A stretch of DNA of 64,000 nucleotides. It comes from Talpa occidentalis (lineage: Eukaryota > Chordata > Mammalia > Eulipotyphla > Talpidae). Numbering within the stretch: the first letter of the stretch is position 1; each line of letters opens with the position of its first letter. The DNA is taken from the NCBI RefSeq assembly GCF_014898055.3, contig NW_023601322.1:65996740-66060739 (forward strand). Direction: 5' to 3'. The position numbers and the translations under genes are program-made. The notes under the pieces are model-generated. The model did no database searches. It worked only from the letters and a program-made list of their open reading frames with translations, and was not told the DNA's origin. Below are positions 10,731 to 21,783 of the stretch, piece after piece.

Positions 10731-10750
10731 GGAACTGTAAATTTATCTTT

Positions 10751-11388
10751 TCCAGTCAAACTTCTTTAGTCTACCGGGAAACAAAGCTATGCACCTTCGT
10801 ACATGCTCTCAACTGCTTTCTCTTCTCGCTAAGCCAGTACCCCAATTGACCTGGTTGTCCCTCTATCTCCAGGCCTGGTGGTCTGGCTACCTGAGAGGCC
10901 ACCGAGGGGAGGGATGACACAGTTCTGAGAAGCATGGGAGTTAGCACCCAGTGGGATATGTTCACCAATGGGAAACAGGTCCTGGTGCAGAGTAGGGAGA
11001 CAGCCAGCTTCCCCTGCTGCTTCTCTGGCCATCTATGCTGAGCTTTGAGTCCTGCCTGCAAACTGCCTCATGCCAGGTGACCTACTTGATCCTTCATGGC
11101 TATGGTGAAATAATAGTTAGCAGAACACACAGAACATCAAGGTACACTACTAAATTCCCCATGCTGAGACTTCACCTCCGTGCCAAGAATCTTAGCACTT
11201 GCCTCTGACCTGCCTTCTGTAGGGCCATGTTCCAATGTTTATTTTCTGTAATCTACCATTTCTCAAACAGTAGATCACCTGCATCAGAATCCTCTCAGGG
11301 AACTGCTAAAGAGGGAGAGTCTGGGCTCACCCCAGAAATTTAGACTCAATACATCTGGTGTGCATCCAAGAAATGCAGAGTATTAAGT
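10751..11388. other. unrecognised unique sequence
   Basis: Frames on the minus strand (10771-11061) have no recognisable domain. Part of 11230-11390 resembles generic old-repeat text ('cagtagatcacctgcatcagaatcc'), unassigned. Confidence 0.4.
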
Positions 11389-11402
11389 TCCACAGGTGAT
11401 TT

Positions 11403-11682
11403 TTTTTAAGATTTATTTTATTTATTTATGCATACAAGAACTGGGATCTAGGCCAGAGGTGCAGGGAGTGAGAGGAGTCACCAGGCACAGAGTGGGGAGC
11501 AGAACAGGCAGCGAAATCCACTACTGCAATACACTTCTGATGGGGAGAAGCGGGCGAGACAGGAGAGGTCTTTTGCACCATGTGGGCAGCTCCCTGGCCA
11601 TGGGGATTAAACTCATGCTGCTGTGGCTGGTAATAGCTTGATAGTGCTGAAACTTTAACCCCTGCACCACCAGGGGGGCCCC
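11403..11682 (-). mobile_element. chimeric SINE, type II
   Basis: Minus orientation. Tail 'aaagatttattttatttattt' at the left, R-U5-like part with 'gtggggagcagaacaggcag', and a diverged head ending 'ccaccaggggggcccc'. TSD 'tccacaggtgatt' (11389-11401) versus 'tccacagctgatt' (11683-11695). Confidence 0.85.
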
Positions 11683-11698
11683 TCCACAGCTGATTCTT

Positions 11699-12183
11699 TT
11701 TTTTTTATAATAAATTTTATTTTTATATTCCCCATACAATTGCAACCCCCTTATTTTGACCCCAATCCCTCCCCTCCCGCCCCCTACCCCCAGAGAGTGT
11801 CTCTGGTTCATAGTTTTTTGTTGATTTTGATTTTCACTTTCTTATAATTATTCATTTTCCTGGTCCCTTATTTAAGTTTTCTAGATTCCTGCTATGAGTG
11901 AGACCATCCGGTATTTTTCTTCTTCTTTCTGGCTTATTTCGCTGAGCATGATCCCTTGCAGCGCCATCCATGTTGCTGCAAATTGCATGTGTTTATCTTT
12001 TTTGAATGCTGAGTAATATTCCATGGTATATATGTACCACATCTTCTTGATCCAGTCATCTATTTTTGGGCATTTGGGCTGTTTCCAAAGCTTAGCTATT
12101 GTAAATAGTGCTGCTATAAACATAGGGGTGCAGGTGCTCTTTGGAATTGATGTTTCTGTGTCCTTTGGGTAAATACCTAGGAG
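11699..12183 (-). mobile_element. young 5'-truncated LINE-1 inserted at the SINE's TSD
   Basis: Same young L1 group as 10286-10730. ORF2 end with [21 protein letters not shown] and the WYIYTMEYYSA motif. TSD 'tccacagctgattctt' at 11683-11698 and 12184-12199. The left copy is also the right TSD of the SINE at 11403-11682. Confidence 0.94.
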
Positions 12184-12313
12184 TCCACAGCTGATTCTTA
12201 AAGCACCCTACTATGTAAGGACACTAGTCCTCCGGGGTCCCCCCTGCTGTATTAACAGGACTTTCTGTTATCAGGTCAGAACCCTGGGGTTTATCCCTTT
12301 CTCCCACATTCTT

Positions 12314-12624
12314 TTTTTTTTTTTTTTTATAGAGGCATGTTTTATTTATTTATTTATTTATTTGTTTGTTTGTTTATACATGCACTGGATACAGTCAGAA
12401 GCGCGGGAGGGTGAGAGAATTCACCAGAGCCAGAGCGGGGAGCAGAACAGGCAGAAGGACCGAAGTACACTGCTGAGGGGAGCAGCGGGCGGCAGGAGAG
12501 GTCCGCGCGCCATGTGGGACCCTCCTCCAGTGGCCGGGGAGCAGCCGGGGATCCAACCGGCGCCGCAGAGGCCGCGGGCAGCTTCGCAACCCAGCGCTCA
12601 ACCGCTGCGCCACCGGGGAGGCCC
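12314..12624 (-). mobile_element. chimeric SINE, type I, long-linker form
   Basis: Begins with poly(T) then 'atagaggcatg' and an (ATTT)n/(GTTT)n tract. The R-U5-like part is intact. The linker between head and tail contains the extra 'ctccccggccac'-type segment. A/B-box head at the right, ending 'ggggaggccc'. TSD 'ttctcccacattctt' at 12299-12313 and 12625-12639. Confidence 0.92.
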
Positions 12625-12639
12625 TTCTCCCACATTCTT

Positions 12640-13404
12640 GTTGGGTCCTACTAAAATTTACCAATGCAACACCTCTTACATCTGCATCTGTCTGCTTTTT
12701 CTATCCCACCCAACCCTCCCCTCCCCCACTAGAAATCATCTCCTTTCACCTAAAATTTCATCAAAGTTGCCTGAATGTTCTCCCCACTTACTTTCTTCCA
12801 AACTGGGACTAAAGTCAGAGCTCATGCTGCTATTGGACAGAACACCCAAATAGTGCAGTAGAAGACACTCAAACTGTCAGTAATACATAAGAAGTCCTGA
12901 GGTCAAGGGCCTTCAGTCAGACAGAATCAGGTCTCTGCCAAATTAGTAACCCTGACCACTTGCTGTGTTTAACTCTACACTGCTACACTCACTCTGCTGA
13001 TCCTCACAATGTGTACTGTGAATGACACATGAGCAGGGACCAGTCCATCTATTTCCATGTAACTGCAGATCTAATGGGGCACACTGCACACAGTGGGTGT
13101 TTTACAGGCTGCTGACAGTTGGGTTAACAGGAATACAGATTCACTCATTTTATTTCATTTTGTTCCTTTTAACCCTCCCATACTCATGTTACTTAATCCC
13201 CTCTCCTAATTTGATAAACACTTCTACCATAGCTTGAGCACACTTCTCTGTTCTCTGCGGCATGACTTTGGCCAAAAATCCATCTGACTGCACCTGTATT
13301 CTACTTACTTCCTTCACAACATGTCTATTCTTTGACTTGAAAAACTGGATCAGAAATGTCCTTTCTTATCATAAGGACACAAGTTGTATTGCTTAACTAT
13401 GATA
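12640..13404. other. mostly unrecognised; possible L2 3' trace
   Basis: About 13015-13130 ('gagcagggaccagtccatcta..gtaactgcag..cacacagtgggtg') is arranged like an L2 3' end. The rest is not recognised. Confidence 0.4.
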
Positions 13405-13620
13405 ATTAGAGCTAACATTTATTAAGCATTTGCCATGTAATTAGCCCTTTCCATGCATTCCTTGGTTAGTCCATTCAACAGCCCTAATAAGTAGGTACTA
13501 TTTATTTTCTACCTTTACAGACGAGGAAACTGAGGCTGAAAAGATTATAACTTGCCTATAATGAGTGCTGGAGACTGTCAGATCATAAGGTTCAGGATCT
13601 AAACCATTCTGGTACCTTCT
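13405..13620 (-). repeat. MIR
   Basis: 'gctaacatttattaagcatt', 'aagtaggtactatttatt', 'acagacgaggaaactgaggc' and 'aggatctaaaccattct' give the MIR complement in order. Confidence 0.8.
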
Positions 13621-14718
13621 TTCCTTACTACCTGATGAAGCATGGAGACAAGCCCCACTGTGGCTACCCAACATGACCTCCTAGTGCTAAAGGACTATAC
13701 CCAAGTTCACCTTGGCTAATGCAGTTGACCCACCAAGGCAGCAGGTTACCAGCCTCACAGTCATGGCCCTTAACCAACCCTTTGGTTTTTGCAGCTCTAA
13801 CTTTGTAGTCTCTTTCCCACAAGATTCTGCCACATCAAGCAGACATTTCATTTCTGGGTAATACACACAGTCTTCATGTTCAGCTTCCCTACAAGCTTCT
13901 TGCCACATCAAACCAGGAGCTCATTTCCCCCCAATATTTCTTTCACAAATGTCATTTACCCCATCCCCCCAAAACCCTGCATCATATGCTTTCATCCGAG
14001 CATCTGAACCACTACAAAAAGTGTCTCAGAGCCATCCCCAATGACTCAGAGTCCCCAAGACAGAATCTCTGTGGGCACTTGACAGTTTCTCCTTTGAAAT
14101 CGCCTCCCTAAGACTAATTAGTACTCAATCTCCCAGTGAACTATTCTCTCTTCTCAGTAACTCTACATGAACTCTACATTTCCTTCTCTTGTTGCTGTCT
14201 TTATACTTCTAAGCCTTAAAAACTTACCAGGACTTGAGCAGAGGAATGAGGTTAATTACTTGGCTTTAGCATACCACTGATTTTGTCAAAGTACAACATA
14301 GCACCTCCCCACCTCCAACCCCCACTCCAGTTTTTAAGTAGGCCTGAGACATCCCCCAATGGTAATGTTCCCACTACTTGGTTCTTAGGTGATGGTAGCT
14401 GTCCCCCACCCCAAGCTTAATTTAACTTTTAATTTTAAGTTTGGCTTTCCAGCTATCTCTTTCCCCAAGCCTGCACATCTGGAACCATTCACAAAGTAGT
14501 GGTTGAAATTTCCACTAATTCAAATGGAATGCTAGGGATGGAGGCCACTGGGAGGCCCTCAGCTTTCCCAAGTCCCAGGGCAAGTTGTTCTACTCTTAGA
14601 GACACATGCAAACATCCTACAGCATGCCCACTGATGGCACTGGAGCAGAGGCACTGGAGCAGCCTAGCTCTTATGTGGTAGCCCTGAGACATATCTATAG
14701 ATATAGGCATCAAGGACA
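13621..14718. other. unrecognised unique sequence
   Basis: No gene or repeat recognised. Overlapping frames at 14489-14806 on both strands carry no known domain. Confidence 0.4.
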
Positions 14719-15141
14719 ATGTTATAGACTGAACTGGGGTCCCCCAAAATCCGTATGTTGAAAGCTTAACCCCCAACATGACTATACCTGGAGATGGAGT
14801 CTTCACAGGGTAATTAAGGTTAAATGAGACATAAGGAGAGAGCCCTTATCCAGTAAGACTGTGGCCTTATAAAAGAGCAAGAGAGTGTACTCACTGGCTC
14901 ACTCATATTCTTGTTGATGCTCACATGAGTGTCTGCACATGCTATCTCTCCCACCATGTGAGGACACAACCAGAAGGTGACCATATATAACCCAAGAAGA
15001 CAGATTTCATCAGAAACCAATCATGCTGGCACCTGATCTTGGGCTTTCCAACCTTCAGAACTATGAGAAATAAACTTCTGGCATCTAAGCCACCCAGCCC
15101 CTTGTATTTTGCTATGGCAGTCAATCAACTAACCAAGACAG
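14719..15141 (+). repeat. MaLR-type LTR (MLT1/MST-like)
   Basis: Starts 'tgttatagactgaa..ggtcccccaaaat..tatgttgaaa', has 'ccttataaaagagc' and 'ccaccatgtgaggacac', ends 'cttcagaactatgagaaataaact..agccacccag..ctatggcagtc..ctaaccaagaca'. This is the characteristic MaLR LTR path from TG to CA. No clean 5-bp TSD seen. Confidence 0.8.
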
Positions 15142-15770
15142 CAAACTCTTATGTCCATGTCCAGTTCAGTGTAGCTCACAGGGAAAAACAGGCACCTAGA
15201 GCCTTTACTTTCCTCATCTGCCTATCTACTCTGCCTGGAAATCAAAGAGGGCAATAAGGAAACTGAGGAGAAACACATGTGAAAATGAGTCATGCATCCA
15301 TTCATCCATCAATAAGCACTATGGGATAACTATTGTGTACATTTATAAGTATTTTCAAATATAATATATTCATATCTATTTATAACTGCACAGAAGAAAG
15401 ATCTGAAACATAAGCACTAATCCATAAGAGCGTCCTTTGAGGTTCTGAGAATTCTCAACGGGGAGAGAAAGATGATGAAGGGGTACTTTCAATGACATAA
15501 AATTGTTCTAATGTGTTCACCTATAAAAAGAAAAACACAAATATCAGCCCAAAGAGGAAGAAAGGCAATATACAAGTCACAGTAGGCCTGACTTTCTTGT
15601 TTGACAGACAATCCTATTCCCCAGGCCTTTTCTCTGGGACTTGGGAATGTAATAGCTTTGAAGGAACCAAGAGATGGTCCATTTAACAGCTGCATCCCCA
15701 GTACTTAGCAAATTACCTACCATATAGTAAATGCTTACTCACTGCTTGCTTGGATGCATGAATAGCTGAA
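15142..15770. other. unrecognised; possible L2/MIR end near 15690
   Basis: 'cccagtacttagcaaattacctaccatatagtaaatgc' at about 15697-15735 resembles the 3' end of L2 or MIR. The remainder is not recognised. Confidence 0.4.
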
Positions 15771-15829
15771 GGGAGGGAGGGAGGGAGGGAGGGAGGGAGG
15801 GAGGGAGGGAGGGAGGAGGGAGGGAGGAA
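15771..15829 (+). repeat. (GGGA)n polypurine microsatellite
   Basis: About 14 near-perfect GGGA units with one interruption near the end. Confidence 0.97.
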
Positions 15830-16284
15830 GAGGACAGAGCATAACAGGATAAAGCTGCAGTGTTTCCAAGTGTAAAATGAGGATGGTCAAAGCACCTCTC
15901 TATGGCAAATACTGTGGAAAGGTCTATCCTTAGGAGACTTAAATGAAACATCAGCAAACAAATCTGGGAAAGTTTCAATGGAATAAGGTCTGAGTATGGG
16001 GCAAGTAGGGAATCTGTTTGACTCGGAGGCTAAGATGGTTCAAGGACTCTGGGTGACACATGCCCCACAAGAAGTATCAGTGGGGCCAAAGCTACAATCT
16101 AAAGAAGTAGAGTCTAAGGCTCCAGGGCTTACAAAAGACACTAATGACTCCAAGAAGAAAGCATTCGCCTCTGCTGTCAGACATCCAAGGCCCACATATC
16201 CCATGTGATCCCTGTACAGACCCTGCCCTCTCAAGGCCCGCAGTAGTCTGAAACAGAAATGCCATACTGAAACTCAGCCAGCAT
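15830..16284. other. unrecognised unique sequence
   Basis: A 70-codon frame at 15996-16208 has no known domain. Confidence 0.4.
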
Positions 16285-16480
16285 GATGGTTAAAAGCATA
16301 GCCTCTGGCTCCACACTGCCTGGGTTCTAATACTAGCTGCATCACTTGATTGAGTCAGTTCACTTCTCTGTGCTCCAGCCTTCTATTTGTAAAAGGAGAA
16401 TGGTGAAAGTACCTTGTCTATGGAAGACACTGGAATAAAGTCAGTCCTAGAAGAGAGTGGGGGTTGAATAAAACTTGGTT
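16285..16480 (+). repeat. MIR
   Basis: 'gatggttaaaagcatagcctctggct', 'ctgcctgggttctaatacta' and 'acttctctgtgctccagcc' mark the MIR 5' and core parts. Confidence 0.8.
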
Positions 16481-16574
16481 TGATATGAAGATAGCAATTA
16501 AAATGTTGCTTCATTCTCACAGAACTCCTAGAAATAAAAAATTACATTAAAATTTACACTTAAAGCATCATTCT

Positions 16575-17095
16575 GATGGTCTTTAGCTGTGTCAACTTGG
16601 CTAAATGACAAAGACAGAAAAGGATAGCAGCTATTTTGTAGCATACACACTTCTTTTCTCAGTTATTAAATCAAACATGAATGTAGGTGCCAATGTGACA
16701 GGATGTTACAGATGTGATTAAAGGCTATAATCATCCTCAGTGGGTCCAACCTAATGAGGTAAACCATTAAAAGGGACTAAGTGCTTGTATAAATAAATAA
16801 ATAAATATTTTAAAAATAAAAATAAATAAAAGGAACTAAGTTTTGAGTAGGAAGAGATTTCAACAGCAGCTAGATCTACAACTACCTTCCCTTCAATGGA
16901 TTTTGTTTCTTTGACTGCCTGCGGACAAAGTTCTAACCATGCCTGTGGGGTTCCAGCTGGCTTGTGATTTCTTCCTGTCTGTTTGCCCTACTTAGCCCAC
17001 CTCCACAATTTTGTAAAGCCAATTCCTTGTAGAACATATGTTAAAATAGATATCGCCTCCTGGTTTTGTTTTTCTGGTTCAATCTGAATGACATA
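16575..17095 (+). repeat. old ERVL-like LTR or related repeat
   Basis: Contains 'gctgtgtcaacttggct', 'gatgtgattaaaggctataatcatcctcagtggg', 'gtaaagccaattccttgtag' and an end 'ctggttttgtttttctggttcaatctgaatgacata'. These match a common old LTR layout. It is interrupted at 16780-16832 by a tiny SINE-tail insertion. Confidence 0.55.
16780..16832 (+). mobile_element. ultra-short SINE 3'-tail insertion
   Basis: 'tgcttgtataaataaataaa' is the exact 3' end of the type I SINE, followed by an A-rich run. Flanks 'aaaagggactaag' and 'aaaaggaactaag' look like a TSD with one mismatch. Only about 50 bp of the element is present. Confidence 0.65.
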
Positions 17096-17175
17096 ATTCT
17101 TTCCCAAAACGGTTAATTTGGGGGTACAAATCACTTCCCCTTTTCCATATCAAGCACCATGAGAATCAAAGGGCT

Positions 17176-17444
17176 GGGCGCCTCCCTGGTGGTGCAAGGG
17201 GTTAACGTGCAGCACTATGAAGCTATCCACAGCCGCTGCAGCACGAGTTCGATCCCCAGCCAGGGAGGTGACCCACATGGCGCAGCAGACCTCTCCTGAT
17301 TCGCCTGCTGCTCCCCTCAGCCGTGCATTTCAGTCAATCCGCCTGTTCTGTTCCCCACTCTGCCTCTAGCGAATCCTCTCACCCCCACACCTCTGGCTTG
17401 TACCCCAGTTCTTGCATGCATAAGTAAATAAATCTTAAAAAAAA
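17176..17444 (+). mobile_element. chimeric SINE, type II
   Basis: Head 'gcctccctggtggtgcaagg', B box 'gagttcgatccccagcc', junction 'gtgacccacatggcgcagc', R-U5-like tail, and end 'taaataaatcttaaaaaaaa'. A TSD cannot be set cleanly ('caccatga' appears on both sides). Confidence 0.85.
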
Positions 17445-17469
17445 AAGTCACCATGAAGGCTGAATTAGC

Positions 17470-17815
17470 AAATACAGATGGTCCCCAACTTACAATGGTT
17501 CAATTCATTTAACTAGTTTTCAAATTTACAAATGTGCGAAAATGACATGCATTCAGTAGAAACTGTATATTGAATTTTGAATTTTGATCTTGTCCCAGGT
17601 TAGCAGTACATAGTAGGAAACTCTGTGAGAGTCACAGCTCCCAGTCAGTACTGAGATGGGGAGGATAAACAGTCCATACCCTGTAGACTTTTTCACTTTT
17701 AGCACGGTGGCTAAGAAATTACATGAGTTATTCGGCATTGTTATATAACAGATCTGTGTTAGATGACTTGCCCACTGTAGACTAATGCAAGGGTTCTGAG
17801 CACTCTCAATTGCAG
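17470..17815 (+). repeat. dispersed old repeat, copy 1 (DNA-transposon-like?)
   Basis: Begins 'ggtccccaacttacaatgg', then 'gacatgcattcagtagaaac', 'aattttgatcttgtcccagg' and 'gaaattacatgagttattc'. A second copy lies at 34275-34680 in the same orientation. I recall this as a common mammalian repeat but cannot name its family with certainty. Confidence 0.6.
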
Positions 17816-17849
17816 AGACTAGAAAGCAATTCCGGTTAATTCAAAGAGA

Positions 17850-18465
17850 TAAAGACAGGTTTACCACATGAGCCACCAATTCCAATCCTAGGTATCTATC
17901 CAAAAGCCACAAAAACACTAATTCAAAAGGAAACCTGCACCCCTGTGTTTATAGCAGTACTATTTACAGTAGCCAAGATATGGAAACAATCTAAATGCCC
18001 CAGAACATATGAGTGGATCAAGAAAATGTAGTATACACCCGAGAATATTATTCAGCAATCAAAAAAGATAAACTCAAACCATTTGTGGTAACATGGATGG
18101 AAACGGACAGATTATTCTAAGCGAAGTGATCCAAAAAGGTAAAGATAAATACCAATGGTTTCACTTACATGTGGAATATAGAAAAACAAACAAAAAAAGT
18201 ATCAGACAAAGACAAACTCTAAGACCAGCCTTTGAAAGCATACCATAGATCTGACACACTCAGGAGGGTAAGGGTAGGGCTTGAGAGGAGTAGAGAACAA
18301 GAAAGGAGGAAAGAGCAGTTGAGTATAGAAAAGGACTGTGGGCTCTTTGGTGGTGGGAAAATTTTGGTGATGGAACCTAACAGAAGAAAACCTATACTAT
18401 GAAAAAACAAACAAGAATGCTTAAAATTTTTTAAATAAAAAATAAATTAAAAAAAATAAATTACT
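17850..18465 (+). mobile_element. 5'-truncated LINE-1 (3' end)
   Basis: Plus strand. It starts at the segment 'ccaccaattccaatcctagg', runs through 'gcagtactatttacagtagcc', 'gtatacacccgagaatatta' and the 3' UTR, and ends in A-rich 'ttaaataaaaaataaattaaa'. Frames are broken. More diverged than the young L1s at 10-12 kb. No clear TSD. Confidence 0.85.
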
Positions 18466-19139
18466 CAAGGATATCTGGCAATTCACAGAATCACTGAGAC
18501 AGTCAGAGAACCAAGGCTGGCACCTCTGCAACCAGGAACAAGAACCAAATTCAGTCAGGACCTTATCCAGTGAGAAACCCCATGTTGATACCACTGCAAA
18601 CAGCTTGTAGTTCCCAGCTCTGATTTCAGCCTCTGCTTCCAGGACATTGCCATTGCTTCAAGTGCCCTGATAGGACACCACAGATATCCTCACAAGGATG
18701 GATTCTACATGGGCCCTGCTTCTTTATGTTCAGAGTCAGAAGCAGTTCTGGCCACCAGGGGATGGGGATGGGTTTATAGGTGGGGGTGCCTCTGGCTGAC
18801 TATATTTGAAGTGGGAAACGTATGAGACTCCCGAAGGAATACTCAGTTGTTAGGCAGCCAAACAGATTAAGAACTCTCTACTGCAATATATTCAGAAGGG
18901 TTAGAATAACAGTAACATTAATAACAGCTTCCACTTTTAAACACCTACTATGTGTCAGGTACCATGTAAAATGGTCAACATTTGTTGACTGAACACTACA
19001 CAAAAAAGTATCACGTGGATACAAAGAAGACATTCATGGAAGGCAGAACAATTCAAAAGGATGGCCAACACACTGGTTTCCGCAGGACTTTCAGTGCTAA
19101 AACCAGGAGAATCTTAAGGAAACCAGGTAGGCAGTTGAT
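18466..19139. other. unrecognised; possible MIR trace near 18900
   Basis: 'acacctactatgtgtcaggtaccatg' (about 18940-18967) is typical of an MIR/L2 end. The rest is unassigned. Confidence 0.4.
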
Positions 19140-19310
19140 TAGTCTCGTCTGTTCAAACAGACCAGGGTCCAAATTTTAGCTTGTCCACTGGGAAAAATGA
19201 TTTAACTTCTTTGAACCTCAATTTCCCCATTTACAAAATGGATGTAAAAGAAGTATCTCCTGGATAGGGTTTTTTCTGAAGGTTAGGGAAAATTAAAATA
19301 CTTCACACTA
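19140..19310 (+). repeat. MIR fragment
   Basis: 'atgatttaacttctttgaac', 'ctcaatttccccatttacaa' and 'aatggatgtaaaagaagta' are MIR core and 3' parts. Confidence 0.75.
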
Positions 19311-20399
19311 CAGAGTATATTTTTAAAGTATAAAAAATGTTTAAAGTTATAAACTACCAGAAAACTTGAGTTTGCCCATGTCACAACAAAGAAGAAACAA
19401 GATGTTGATACAGGACTGAACTACTCCAAACCGTACTTTAACTCCCTAAATATTTAGTGCATGCTCATCCATGGTGGTTGAAGCCACAGGAGACAAAGGA
19501 AAGGGGACAAACCAGTATTAGTACTACTAGCTATCCTGATATTTAAAAGAGGCAGAGCCAACAGCAAAAGATAGAATGGAGAAGTCACAGATGAGAGACT
19601 CCCAAAGGAGTACTCAGATGCTAGGCTGCCATTATAGGTATTTTGAAAGTGGAATAATCACAAATAGTCAGGAGTTGCCAATTAGATCCAATGCCACAGA
19701 GAAAACACACGGTTGGGAACGCATACTATTTTGGAGGGAAAATGAAGAGTTAAAAAGAAAATATTGATTATGCCAGCCATAATCAAGTAACAAAGACTGA
19801 TTTACTTTGCACCTTCAATAACTAGAAAATTTATTAAACAAGTTTTTAGATACTGGAAAACAGACCATAAAAGACAGCAATCCCCTAAGAGACAGTAAAC
19901 AAGGTAAACCCCAATAATATTTCAGTTTATGGTCTAGATAGAGTTTTCAGGTCACAACCAGAGAGGGATTATGATGTAGCCGGAAGAGTCCTCAGAAGCT
20001 CATATAAGAGAAAGAGTAGTTCATGTTGCAAACAACTTATTAGGAAAGATCTCCTAATATATAAAGCATGGAGTGGGGTCTTCAGAAAAGCATTGCATCA
20101 ATACTACACCCAAACACTTTATACCAGATATTAGTGAGTATTTCCTTAAAGGATGATGTACTGAATAGGTTGTGATCTAGTCAGTCTTTGCCACCACTAT
20201 TCAGTTCCGCAATTGGAGCACAGAAGCAGCCATACACAATATGTACACAGATGGGTATGGCTGTGTTCCAATAAAACTTAATTTCCCAAAAGAGGCAGTT
20301 GGTATTTGCACCAAAGTTTATAAAGCCCAGTGATAGACTAAAGGTTGTTCTAGAATCACCCTAACAAAGCTAAAAAGCAAACCTCAAAAGAATCAAATT
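19311..20399. other. unrecognised sequence, AT-rich
   Basis: No gene recognised. It may include unrecognised decayed L1, given the neighbour. Confidence 0.35.
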
Positions 20400-20935
20400 A
20401 CAAGACCCTCAACTGCTTCTCAGAACAACAAAGTCCTGCAATATTTAAATAATACAAAAAATTCCATCACTCAAAAATATAAAATTCACAATATATGGCA
20501 CCCAAACAGAAACTATCAGGCAAACAAAGTAGTAATAAAATGCACCCTATAGTGAGCAGGAAAAAAATCATCAATCAAAGGAATAGACCCAGATATGTCA
20601 CAGATAATGGGAATGGCATATAAAAACATCAAAACAGTACTGTAACTATACATGTTCAAGAAAGTTAGAGGAAAACATGAGCATATTAAGACAATGAAGA
20701 TACAAAAACAAGTTGGAGATTAAAAATACCATGTCTGGAACATAAAATAAACAAGATGGGATTAAGAAAAGATTACGCATTGCAGGGGCATAAATAATTA
20801 ATGAATTTAAACACAAGGCAAAAGAAAATGAAATGTTGACAAACACCCTGGGAAGAAAATAAACAGATCATCAATAAGTTGTGGAGCAACATGAATCAGA
20901 CTACTTATTATTAGTGTCCAAGAAAATAAAGACAG

Positions 20936-21210
20936 TGGGCCTCCCCTGGTGGCGCAGCAGTTGAGCACTGGGCTGCGAAGCTGCCCGCAGCCTCTGCAGC
21001 ACCGGTCTGATCCTTGGCTGCCAGCGAGGGGTCCCACATGACAATGGTGCGACAGACCTCTCCTGCCGAGCCCGCTGCTCCCCTCAGCAGTGTATTTCGT
21101 CAGTCTGCCTGTTCTGTTCCTCGCTCTGGCTCTGGTGAATTCTCTCACCCTTCTGTGCTTCTAACTGTACCCAATGTTTGTATAAATAAATAAATAAATC
21201 TTTAAAAAAT
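20936..21210 (+). mobile_element. chimeric SINE, type I
   Basis: Head with TGGCGCAGCAG A box and 'ccggtctgatcc' diverged B box, linker 'gccagcgaggggtcccacatg', R-U5-like tail, end 'aaataaatctttaaaa' (AATAAA plus TCTTT). TSD 'aaataaagacag' at 20924-20935 and 21211-21222. Confidence 0.92.
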
Positions 21211-21494
21211 AAATAAAGACAGGAAAAAGGGGGTGGGAGGAAAAACATATATTTGAATAAATGACTGAAATTTTTCCAAATTTTATGAAAACTATAAACC
21301 CACAGAGGCAAAATGCTCAACAAATCCCAAATAAAAGAACTATAAACAAGACTACACCCAAGGCATGTCATAATTACATTACTTATAATTAGTGATGGAG
21401 TGGGGGATGAGGAGAATTTAGTAGATAAAGGTAAAAAAGACAAAAAAGAATATGGACTTGACAGCAGACTTCATGTCAGAAATAATATAATCCA

Positions 21495-21783
21495 GGGCCG
21501 CCCTGGTGGCACAAGGGGTTTAGACGCAACCTATGAAGCTAACCGCAGCCACTGCAGCACAATTTCAATCCCTGGCCAGGGAGCAACCCACATGGCGTAG
21601 CAGACCTCTCCTGTCTTGCCTGCTGCTCCCCTCAGCAGTGTATTTCAGTCAATCTGCCTGTTCTGTTCCCCACTCTGTCTCTGATGACTCCTCTTACCCC
21701 CACCTACCCCCACCCGCGCACCTCTGGCCTATACCCCAGCTCTTGCATGCATAAAATAAATCTTTAAAAAAAAAAAAAAAGAA
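21495..21783 (+). mobile_element. chimeric SINE, type II
   Basis: Starts 'gggccgccctggtggcac', junction 'caacccacatggcgtagc', R-U5-like tail with 'cctctgatgactcctctta' variant, end 'aaataaatctttaaaaaa'. TSD 'aatataatcca' at 21484-21494 and 21784-21794. Confidence 0.9.

Noticed and set aside
12362..12853. 163-codon plus frame with P/R-rich product
   Set aside because: Antisense reading of a GC-rich SINE continuing into flanking DNA. The same peptide fragments recur at other SINE copies.
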